Part shown: in pieces, positions 29,178-40,100 of the stretch
Position numbering within the stretch: position 1 is the first letter of the stretch
How the letters are laid out: each line of letters starts with the position of its first letter
NCBI RefSeq assembly: GCF_003332275.1
Contig: NZ_QOVA01000018.1
Span: forward strand, 1-64,000
Source: Edaphovirga cremea
GTDB taxonomy: Bacteria; Pseudomonadota; Gammaproteobacteria; Enterobacterales; Enterobacteriaceae
Length of the DNA: 64,000 nucleotides
Reading direction: 5' to 3'
Made by a program: the position numbers and the translations under genes
Notes under the pieces: generated by a model
Seen by the model: the letters and a program-made list of their open reading frames with translations, nothing else
Databases searched by the model: none
What the model was told of the DNA's origin: nothing

Positions 29178-30332
29178 TTATCGCGTAACGGTGCGGGCAC
29201 TGGCCGTCACCACTAACAGCAATGCCGCCACACAACCGAAAGCAATCGGCAGGGAACTGAGTTGGGCAATAAAACCGATCAGCGCCGGTCCGGCGAGAAT
29301 ACCTGCGTACCCAAGCGTGGTCACGGAAGCAATCGCCAGATTGGCGGGCATCGCGGTCTGGTTGCCTGCGGCACTGAAAACAATCGGAACCAGATTCGAC
29401 GCGCCAATTCCGACCATCACAAATCCCAGAATGGCAACCATGGCATTATTAATGCTGATAGCCAACACAATACCGGCGCTGGCGCAGAGGCTTCCCAACA
29501 ACAGCACGCGATAACGGCCCAGGGCATTGACTATGCGATCGCCGTTCAACCGGCCCAGCGTCATGGCAATGGAGAACGCCGCATAACCAATTCCGGCCTG
29601 TTCGGTAACGAAACCATGTGAGGAGATCAGAAACAGGGCGCTCCAGTCAAGCATAGAACCCTCGGCCAGAAACATCACGAAGCACAGGAACCCCAGGAAT
29701 ACGACCCAACCGCGCGGCAATACCAGCATCGGACCTTCCTGATGTTCGTTACGATCGCGCCATAAATGCCGACTGGCGAGCAGGGTCAGTAACACAATCA
29801 GGACGACGGTGGAAATGATAGCACTGAGCGCCGAGAATCCAGCCCACAATAGTGCGCTGACACCCAATGCCCCCGCGATGCTGCCCACGCTGAAAAAACC
29901 ATGGAAACCCGACATCATCGCGCGGCCGCTGGCTTTTTCAACGCCAACCGCCTGAATGTTCATCGCCACGTCAAGCATACCAATCGAAGCGCCGAAGAAC
30001 AGCAGAGCCAACGCCATACCGTAGGTACTGTCCATCAGAACCAGCAGGGGCAGATCCAGGCAGATAAACGCGGCAGCGACCAGTATCACCGTCCTGCACC
30101 CCAGTTTGCCTGTCAGGATGCCGGTTAGCGGCATTGCCAGCATCGATCCGGCACCAATGCACAGCAGCAGTAAACCCAGGGCACCATCATCGATCAACAA
30201 GCGCTGTTTAACGAACGGTACCAACGGCGCCCAGGCCGCCATACCCAGTCCGGCAATAAAAAAAACCAGGCGGGTTGCCATCTGCTGCGGTACGCCGGGT
30301 TGATCCTGTTCATTACACAATGTGGTGGTCAT
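29178..30332 (-). CDS. MFS transporter, YbjJ-like
   Basis: A 384-residue polytopic protein with about 12 hydrophobic spans, read from the ATG at 30332. The frame is open for 20 codons more. The start is preferred because GCAGAGCAG precedes it and the first span follows shortly. The sequence shows MFS features: the GxLxGKLGCR-type loop 2-3 motif (TGILTGKLGCRTVIL) and GFHGFFSVGSIAGALG in the middle. Overall it resembles E. coli YbjJ, whose substrate is unknown. It lies 23 bp upstream of rcsD and may be cotranscribed with it. Substrate cannot be told from sequence. Confidence 0.8.
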   Translation of the reverse strand: MTTTLCNEQDQPGVPQQMATRLVFFIAGLGMAAWAPLVPFVKQRLLIDDGALGLLLLCIGAGSMLAMPLTGILTGKLGCRTVILVAAAFICLDLPLLVLMDSTYGMALALLFFGASIGMLDVAMNIQAVGVEKASGRAMMSGFHGFFSVGSIAGALGVSALLWAGFSALSAIISTVVLIVLLTLLASRHLWRDRNEHQEGPMLVLPRGWVVFLGFLCFVMFLAEGSMLDWSALFLISSHGFVTEQAGIGYAAFSIAMTLGRLNGDRIVNALGRYRVLLLGSLCASAGIVLAISINNAMVAILGFVMVGIGASNLVPIVFSAAGNQTAMPANLAIASVTTLGYAGILAGPALIGFIAQLSSLPIAFGCVAALLLVVTASARTVTR

Positions 30333-31111
30333 CTGCTCTGCATGTTTCCATATCTTGGGGAAGATAGATCGAAATGAGTTTCGTTTTATCATAATCCGTT
30401 AACCGGATCGAAAAGAATCATTAGGGTAAGCACTGCGCTCAGGATTTTGAGCATGATTCCGTTATGGCGTGGCGTTCCAGCCACATTGCAACATTTGGCC
30501 GGGATTGAGCCATCATGGTTTGTATCCTAGCAGAAAGCGACATCTCGGGTTATTCCCATTCATCTGATTTATAGATCTTCTTTTCGCCACCTTTTTGACC
30601 TCTGGCACATAGCGACAGAGCTTGCATAAAAGATAAATAGTGCTGAAGTTTTTTAACTTTAGATAATTTAACTATTCCTCGTGTTTTTCATTAACACTCT
30701 TAATTCATGCGGTCACTTGAGAATTAAGATCTTGAAAATAATAAAATTAACTACATCCCCATTATCATGATGTCTTTTTTTGGTTAGTTATTTTTATATA
30801 ATTAGTTTTACTAATTAATATTTTTTCTCGTTTTGATTACTTTTTTTTGCGGCAATTAATCAAAACGCTATTTATATCTATTGAACCCCTGAACTGAAAC
30901 GATGGGTCAGTTTTGCGTTAAGCCTACATTTTTCAGGGTAAAAAAAGAGAGTTTAGCTGCACGTATTTTGTCGTTACCCGCCAGGTCGAAGAAAAGTAAG
31001 TCACCGCAATACATGATTTTTTCTGATTGTTCCTGCCGTGCCCTTTCATTTTAAGAAGGGATAACTCTCGGCATGGAATTTTTAAAGATGATTTGGTTCA
31101 AGGGGTAACAC
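30333..31111. other. AT-rich control region between the MFS gene and the giant adhesin
   Basis: 779 bp without a gene, markedly more AT-rich than its neighbours, especially from 30640 to 30900 where long T and A tracts recur. It must hold the promoter of the adhesin (rightward) and of the MFS/rcsD transcript (leftward). The AT tracts would suit H-NS or IHF binding, but this is inference. AAGGGG at 31100-31105 is the adhesin Shine-Dalgarno. I found no confident promoter pair. Confidence 0.6.
30667..30680 (+). promoter_or_regulatory. Possible RcsB half-site
   Basis: TTTAACTATTCCTC matches the right half of the RcsAB box consensus TAAGAATATTCCTA (TATTCCT intact) and has a poor left half: 9 of 14 overall. 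It lies in the AT-rich region 430 bp upstream of the adhesin, next to the rcs genes. Confidence 0.2.
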
Positions 31112-34100
31112 ATGGCTCAACTCAGCAGCAAAGTAGATATTCTCGCGCGCAATTCTGGCAACGTCATTTCACAAGTCGCAGACGGAAATCAAACTATATC
31201 ATTGAATCAATTGAGTATTGTGCGGATCCATGGCACCCGCGATTTGGTGCTTAATTACGAGCGCATCGGAAACGATTTGGTTCTGCACATGAAAGACGGT
31301 ACTACCGTTCGCTACAGAAGCTTTTTTCTGACTGATGCTGAAGGTCGTCATAGTGAGCTGGTTTTTGATGATGGTACCCACGCGCCTGAACATGCGGTAT
31401 TTGCTGCGTTAGGCGCGCCACCCGCAGAGCCTGTAGCTCTGATCCCACAATATGAAACCATTGATAACGTCGGTGCCCTGGTCTTTGACAGCAACTCTTT
31501 CTCGCCAGCCGCTTTGGCCGCCATACTGGGTTTTGTCGCCCTCGGCGCAGGCGTTACCATCGCCTCACACAACAGTGGCGGTGGGAGCGGGAGTAATACC
31601 GAGACCCCCGGACAACCTGAAGAGCCGTCTGCTCCGACTATCACGATTCGCCCCTTCGCTGGCGATAACATCCTCAATGCCGCTGAATCCCAACTACAAC
31701 AGGTACTTAGCGGGACTACCGACGGCGTTGAGGCCGGGCGTACGATTCAAATTACACTCAACGGAAAAACCTACACCACTACCGTGGACGCCGAGGGTGC
31801 ATGGAGTCTGAATCTGTCCGCTGCGGATCTGCAAACGTTGGCCGATGGCACCTATGTGATCACCGTGACGGTGACCAATGAGTCTGGCGAGAGCGCAGAA
31901 CAGAGCGTAACCATGGTGGTAGACACGACGCCACCAATCCTGACCATCAATCCGGTGGCCGGGGACGATATTCTCGATGCGGCAGAGACGGGTCAGCCCC
32001 AGATTATCAGTGGAACGGCATCCGTTTCTGAAGCGGGCAAAACCGTTACCGTTACTATGAACGGCGCGAATTACACCGCAACGGTAGGTGCAGACGGAAA
32101 TTGGAGCCTGACTATTCCGGCAGGGGTGCTGAGTGGTCTGGGAAATGGCGGTTATTCGCTGACGGCGACGCTGACGGATTCCGCAGGAAATTCAACGCAA
32201 ATCACTCATGATTTTACTGTCGATACCACAGTCGAAACATTGCCAACACTGACTCTTGATGCGTTTACCGGTGATAACGTGCTGGATGCCGCAGAGCGTC
32301 AAGTGCAGCAACCGTTGAGCGGCAGCACGACAAACGTCGAGACCGGGCAGTTCGTGTTGATCACCCTTAACGGCAAAACGTATTCGGCGGAAGTGCAAGC
32401 CAGCGGCAACTGGAGCATCAACGTGCCCGCCGCCGATCTGGCGCTGCTGGTCAACGGCGACACCACCATCAGCGCAACGGTCACCGACGCTTCCGGCAAT
32501 CCGGCGACAGCCAGCGAAACCCTGACGGTCAATACCGATCTGGGCGGGCTGTCACTCGATCCCATCTCCGGTGATAACCGACTGAATGCGCTGGAAGCGG
32601 GCAGCGAGCTGTCGGTCTCCGGCACCTCGGCGAATGTCGCCGAAGGCGCGACGGTCACGGTGACGCTGAACGGTAAAACCTACACCGCGATTGTCGGTGA
32701 CGATGGTCGCTGGACGGCGACCATTCCGGCTGCCGATCTGGCGCTGTTGCCGGACGGTCAACTGACCGTTACCGCGACAGCAACGGACGAAGGCGGCACG
32801 ACGGTCAACGGCTCGGCACAGCTTGGCGTATTTATCACCGACCTGCCGGAAGCGACACTCAATCCGCCGTTTGGCGACGGCATCCTGAACGGGGACGAAA
32901 CGCAGACGTCGCAAACCCTCAGCGGCAGCACCGGTGTAACTGGCGACGGCCAGACAGTCACCGTCAATATCGGCGGTCAGGACTACAGCGGCACAGTGGA
33001 CGGCGACGGCAACTGGACGATCAGCGTACCGGCCGATGTGTTGCAGGCGCTGCCGCAGGGCGATAACCCGCTCTCGGTGGTGGTGACGGACGCGGCAGGC
33101 AACAGAGACACGCTGCCTGCCGTGGTCAATGTCGACACCGTTGCCCCGACGCTGATCGTCAATCCGGTGACCGGCGATGGGGTGATCAACGCGGCGGAAG
33201 CGGCAGGCGCGATCGCCATCACCGGCTCGGCCTCGCTCTCCGAAGCCGGTCGCACTGTTACCGTCACCCTGAACGGCCAAAGCTACACCGGCGTGGTGCA
33301 GGATAACGGCACCTGGAGCGTCAGCGTTCCGGCCGGTGCATTGGCGGGTGCGGAGAATGGCAGCTATCCGCTGACTGCAACGCTTTTAGACTCGGCGGGT
33401 AACAGTACCGAGGTGACACAAAACGTCACTCTCGATGCCGATCCGGCGTCCCTGCCAACCCTGACGCTGAACGCCTTCGCGGGCGACAATCTGCTTAACG
33501 GTGCGGAGCAGCAGACCGCGCAACCGCTGAGCGGCAGCACGACAAACGTCGAAGCCGGACAGTTCGTGCTGATCACGCTTAACGGCAAAACGTATTCAGC
33601 CGAAGTGCAGGCCAGCGGCAACTGGACGATCAACGTGCCCGCTGCCGATTTGGCGCTGCTGGTCAACGGCGACACCACCATCAGCGCAACGGTCACCGAC
33701 GCTTCCGGCAATCCGGCGACAGCCAGCGAAACCCTGACGGTCAATACCGATCTGGGCGGGCTGTCACTCGATCCCATCTCCGGTGATAACCGACTGAATG
33801 CGCTGGAAGCGGGCAGCGAGCTGTCGGTCTCCGGCACCTCGGCGAATGTCGCCGAAGGCGCGACGGTCACGGTGACGCTGAACGGTAAAACCTACACCGC
33901 GATTGTCGGTGACGATGGTCGCTGGACGGCGACCATTCCGGCTGCCGATCTGGCGCTGTTGCCGGACGGTCAACTGACCGTTACCGCGACAGCAACGGAC
34001 GAAGGCGGCACGACGGTCAACGGCTCGGCACAGCTTGGCGTATTTATCACCGACCTGCCGGAAGCGACACTCAATCCGCCGTTTGGCGACGGCATCCTGA

Positions 34101-37100
34101 ACGGGGACGAAACGCAGACGTCGCAAACCCTCAGCGGCAGCACCGGTGTAACTGGCGACGGCCAGACAGTCACCGTCAATATCGGCGGTCAGGACTACAG
34201 CGGCACAGTGGACGGCGACGGCAACTGGACGATCAGCGTACCGGCCGATGTGTTGCAGGCGCTGCCGCAGGGCGATAACCCGCTCTCGGTGGTGGTGACG
34301 GACGCGGCAGGCAACAGAGACACGCTGCCTGCCGTGGTCAATGTCGACACCGTTGCCCCGACGCTGATCGTCAATCCGGTGACCGGCGATGGGGTGATCA
34401 ACGCGGCGGAAGCGGCAGGCGCGATCGCCATCACCGGCTCGGCCTCGCTCTCCGAAGCCGGTCGCACTGTTACCGTCACCCTGAACGGCCAAAGCTACAC
34501 CGGCGTGGTGCAGGATAACGGCACCTGGAGCGTCAGCGTTCCGGCCGGTGCATTGGCGGGTGCGGAGAATGGCAGTTATCCATTGACCGCGACGTTGTCG
34601 GATGCGGCAGGCAACAGCACCGAGGTGACACAAAACGTCACTCTCGATGCCGATCCAGCCTCTCTGCCAACGCTGACGCTGAACGCCTTCGCGGGCGACA
34701 ATCTGCTTAACGGCGCGGAGCAACAGACCGCGCAACCACTGAGCGGTAGCACGACCAATGTCGAAGCCGGACAGTTCGTGTTGATCACGCTTAACGGCAA
34801 AACGTATTCAGCCGAAGTGCAGGCCAGCGGCAACTGGAGCATCAACGTGCCTGCCGCCGATCTGGCGCTGCTGGTCAATGGCGATACCACCATCAGCGCA
34901 ACGGTCACTGATACTGCGGGTAATCCGGCCACTGCCAGCGAAACCCTGACGGTGAATACCGAGCTGGGCGGGCTGTCTCTCGATCCGATCTCCGGCGACA
35001 ATCGGCTGAATGCGCTGGAAGCAGGCAGCGAGCTGTCGGTCTCCGGGACGTCAGCGAATGTCGCCGAAGGTGCGACGGTCACGGTGACGCTGAACGGTAA
35101 AACCTACACCGCGACTGTCGGTGATGACGGTCGCTGGACGGCGACCATTCCAGCCGCGGATCTGGCGCTGTTGCCAGATGGGCAACTGCCTGTTACCGCG
35201 ACAGCAACGGATGAAGGCGGCACGGAGGTTAACGGCTCGGCACAGCTTGGTGTATTTATCAGCGAGTTGCCGGAGGCGACACTCAACCCACCGTTTGGCG
35301 ACGGCATTTTGAACGGTGACGAAACCCAGACGTCGCAAACCCTCAGCGGCAGCACTGGCGTAAGTGGCGACGGCCAGACAGTGACCGTGAATATCGGCGG
35401 TCAGGACTACAGCGGCACGGTGGACAGCAATGGCAACTGGACGGTGAGCATTCCGGCGGATGTGCTGCAGGCACTGCCGCAGGGCGATAACCCGGTTGAA
35501 GTGACGGTCACCGATGCCGCAGGAAATAGCAATACCCTCGACAGTTCGGTCAATGTCGACACCATCGCCCCGACGCTGATCGTCAATCCGGTCACCGGCG
35601 ACGGGGTGATCAACGCGGCGGAAGCGGCGGCGGCGATCGCCATCACCGGAACGGCGTCCCTCTCCGAAGCCGGTCGCACGGTGACTGTCACCCTGAACGG
35701 CCAAAGCTACACCGGCGTGGTGCAGGATAACGGCACCTGGAGCGTCAGCGTGCCAGCCGGTGCATTGTCGGGTGTGGAGAATGGCAGCTATCCATTGACT
35801 GCGACTTTGAGTGACACGGCGGGCAATGAGACTTCTGTCAGCCAGAATGTGGTGCTGGATGTCGATCCGGCCTTCCTGCCAACCCTGACGCTCAACGCCT
35901 TTGCGGGCGACAATCTGCTTAATGGTGCAGAGCAACAGACCGCGCAACCGCTGAGCGGCAGCACCACCAACGTCGAAGCCGGGCAGTTTGTGTTGATCAC
36001 GCTGAACGGCAAAACCTACAGCGCCGAAGTACAGGCCAGCGGCAACTGGAGCATCTCTGTTCCGGCTGCCGATCTGGCGCTGCTGGTCAACGGCGACACC
36101 ACCATCAGCGCAACGGTCACCGACGCTTCCGGCAATCCGGCGGCAGCCAGCGAAACCCTGACGGTCAATACCGATTTGGGCGGGCTGTCGCTCGATCCGA
36201 TCTCCGGCGACAACCGACTGAATGCGCTGGAAGCGGGCAGCGAGCTGTCGGTCTCCGGCACCTCGGCGAATGTCGCCGAAGGCGCGGTGGTCACGGTGAC
36301 GCTGAACGGTAAAACCTACACCGCGACTGTCGGTGACGATGGTCGCTGGACGGTGACCATTCCAACTGCCGATCTGGCGCTGTTGCCAGATGGTCAACTG
36401 ACCGTCACGGCCACTGCCACCGATGAAGGCGGCACGGTGGTCAACGGCTCGGCGCAGCTCGGGGTATTTATCAGCGAGCTGCCGGAGGCGACACTCAACC
36501 CACCGTTCGGCGACGGCATTTTGAACGGTGAAGAAACGCAGACGTCGCAAACCCTCAGCGGCAGCACCGGCGTAAGTGGCGACAGTCAGACCGTCACGGT
36601 GACTATCGGCGGTCAGGACTACAGCGGCACGGTGGACAGCAACGGCAACTGGACGGTGAGCATTCCGGCGGACGTGTTGCAGTCGCTGCCGCAGGGCGAT
36701 AACCCGCTCTCGGTGGTGGTGACGGACGCGGCAGGGAATAGCAACACCCTCGACAGCTCGGTCAATGTCGACACGATCGCCCCGACGCTGATCGTCAATC
36801 CGGTCACCGGCGACGGGGTGATCAACGCGGCGGAAGCGGCGGCGGCGATCGCCATCACCGGAACGGCGTCCCTCTCGGAAGCCGGTCGCACGGTGACCGT
36901 CACCCTGAACGGCCAAAGTTACACCGGCGTGGTGCAGGATAACGGCACCTGGAGCGTCAGCGTGCCAGTCGGTGCATTGTCGGGTGTGGAGAATGGCAGC
37001 TATCCATTGACCGCAACGCTTTCAGACTCGGCGGGTAATAGCACCGAAGTGACGCAAACCGTGACTCTCGACGCAGATCCGGCGTCCCTTCCAACCCTGA

Positions 37101-40100
37101 CCCTCAACGCTTTCGCGGGTGACAATCTGCTTAACGGTGCGGAGCAGCAGAACGCGCAACCGCTGAGCGGCAGCACGACCAACGTCGAAGCCGGACAGTT
37201 CGTGTTGATCACGCTTAACGGCAAAACGTATTCAGCCGAAGTGCAGGCCAGCGGCAACTGGAGCATCAACGTGCCCGCCGCCGATCTGGCGCTGCTGGTC
37301 AACGGCGACACCACCATCAGCGCAACGGTCACTGATACTGCGGGCAATCCGGCCACTGCCAGCGAAGTCCTGACGGTGAATACCGATCTGGGCGGGCTGT
37401 CGCTCGATCCGATCTCCGGCGACAATCGACTCAATGCGCTGGAAGCAGGCAGCGATCTGCCGGTCTCCGGCACCTCGGTGAATGTCGCCGAAGGTGCGAT
37501 GGTGACGGTGACGCTGAACGGCAAAACCTATACCGCGACTGTCGGTGATGACGGTCGCTGGACGGCGACCATTCCGGCGGCGGATCTGGCGCTGCTGCCG
37601 GACGGGCAGTTAACCGTGACGGCTACCGCCACCGACGAAGGCGGCACCGTGGTCAATGGCTCGGCACAGCTCGGCGTATTTATCACCGACCTGCCGGAGG
37701 CGACACTCAATCCACCGTTTGGCGACGGCATCCTGAATAGTGAAGAAACGCAGACGGCGCAAACCCTCAGCGGCAACACCGGTGTAACTGGCGACGGCCA
37801 GACTGTCACGGTGACTATCGGCGGTCAGGACTACAGCGGTACGGTGGACAGCAACGGCAACTGGACGGTGACAGTACCGGCAGATGTATTGCAGGCACTG
37901 CCGCAGGGCGATAACCCGCTCTCGGTGGTGGTGACGGACGCGGCAGGGAATAGCAACACCCTCGACAGCTCGGTCAATGTCGACACCGTTGCCCCGACGC
38001 TGCTCATCAATCCGGTGACCGGCGACGGGGTGATCAACGCGGCCGAAGCGGCGGCGGCCATTGCCATCACTGGCTCGGCCTCGATCTCCGAAGCCGGTCG
38101 CACGGTGACCGTCACCCTGAACGGCCAAAGCTACACCGGCGTGGTGCAGGATAACGGCACCTGGAGCGTAACCGTTCCGGCGGGAGCACTGGCAGGTGCG
38201 GAGAACGGCAGCTATCCATTGACCGCGACTTTGAGTGACACGGCGGGCAATGAGACTTCTGTCAGCCAGAATGTGTTGTTGGATGTCGATCCTGCCTCTC
38301 TGCCAACCCTGACCCTCAACGCGTTCGCGGGTGACAATCTGCTTAACGGCGCAGAGCAACAGACCGCCCAGCCGCTGAGCGGCAGCACGACCAACGTTGA
38401 AGCCGGACAGTTCGTGCTGATCACGCTTAACGGCAAAACGTATTCAGCCGAAGTGCAGGCCAGCGGCAACTGGACGATCAACGTGCCCGCCGCCGATTTG
38501 GCGCTGCTGGTCAACGGCGACACCACCATCAGCGCAACGGTCACTGATACTGCGGGCAATCCGGCCACTGCCAGCGAAACCCTGACGGTGGATACCGAGC
38601 TGGGCGGCCTGTCGCTTGATCCGATCTCCGGAGACAATCGGCTGAACGCGCTGGAAGCGGGCAGCGATCTGTCGGTGTCGGGTACGTCAGTGAATGTCGC
38701 CGAAGGCGCGATGGTCACGGTGACGCTGAACGGCAAAACCTACACCGCGACTGTCGGTGACGATGGTCGCTGGACGGCCACCATTCCAGCCGCGGATCTG
38801 GCGCTGCTACCGGACGGTCAACTGACCGTGACGGCCACCGCCACCGATGAAGGCGGCACCGTGGTCAATGGCTCGGCACAGCTTGGGGTATTTATCAGCG
38901 AACTGCCGGAGGCGACACTCAACCCACCGTTTGGCGACGGCATTTTGAACGGTGAAGAAACGCAGACGCCGCAAACCCTCAGCGGCAGCACCGGCGTAAG
39001 CGGTGACGGCCAGACGGTGACGGTAAATATCGGTGGTCAGGACTACAGCGGCACGGTGGACAGCAACGGCAACTGGACGGTGACAGTACCGGCAGATGTA
39101 TTGCAGGCACTGCCGCAGGGCGATAACGCGCTCTCGGTGGTGGTGACAGACGCCGCAGGAAATACCAATACCCTCGACAGCTCGGTCAATGTCGACACCA
39201 TCGCCCCGACGCTGCTCATCAATCCGGTGACTGGTGACGGGGTGATCAACGCGGCGGAAGCGGCGGCGGCGATCGCCATCACCGGCTCAGCGTCGATTAC
39301 GGAAGCCGGTCGCACGGTCACCGTTACATTGAACGGCCAGAGTTACACCGGCGTGGTGCAGGATAACGGCACCTGGGGCGTCAGCGTTCCGGCCGGTGCG
39401 CTGGCGGGTGTGGCGAACGGCAGCTATCCGCTGACCGCAACGCTATCAGACGCAGCGGGTAATAGCACCGAGGTGACACAAAACGTCACTCTCGATGCCG
39501 ATCCTGCCTCTCTGCCAACCCTGACCCTCAACGCTTTCGCGGGCGACAATCTGCTTAACGGTGCGGAGCAGCAGACCGCGCAACCGCTGAGCGGCAGCAC
39601 CACCAATGTCGAAGCCGGGCAGTTCGTGTTGATCACGCTGAACGGCAAAACGTATTCAGCCGAAGTACAGGCCAGCGGCAACTGGAGCATCAACGTGCCG
39701 GCTGCCGATCTGGCGTTGCTGGCTAATGGCGACACCACCATCAGCGCAACGGTCACTGATACTGCGGGCAATCCGGCTACGGCCAGCGAAACTTTGACAG
39801 TGAATACCGATCTGGGTGGCCTGTCGCTCGATCCGATCTCCGGCGACAACCGGCTGAATGCGCTGGAGGCGGGCAGCGATCTGTCGGTCTCCGGCACCTC
39901 GGCGAATGTCGCCGAAGGTGCGATGGTCACGGTGACGCTGAACGGCAAAACCTACACCGCAACTGTCGGTGACGATGGTCGCTGGACGGCGACCATTCCG
40001 GCGGCGGATCTGGCGCTGCTGCCGGACGGTCAACTGACTGTTACCGCGACAGCAACGGACGAAGGCGGCACCGTGGTCAACGGCTCGGCACAGCTTGGCG

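Noticed and set aside
35051..36916. Long antisense open frame (621 codons) across the adhesin repeats, with similar ones at 33764-34735 and 39656-40639
   Set aside because: They recur with the 1,212-bp period because GC-rich repeats leave the same opposite frames open. The translations are Arg-rich with no domain, and the sense frame is clearly the gene.
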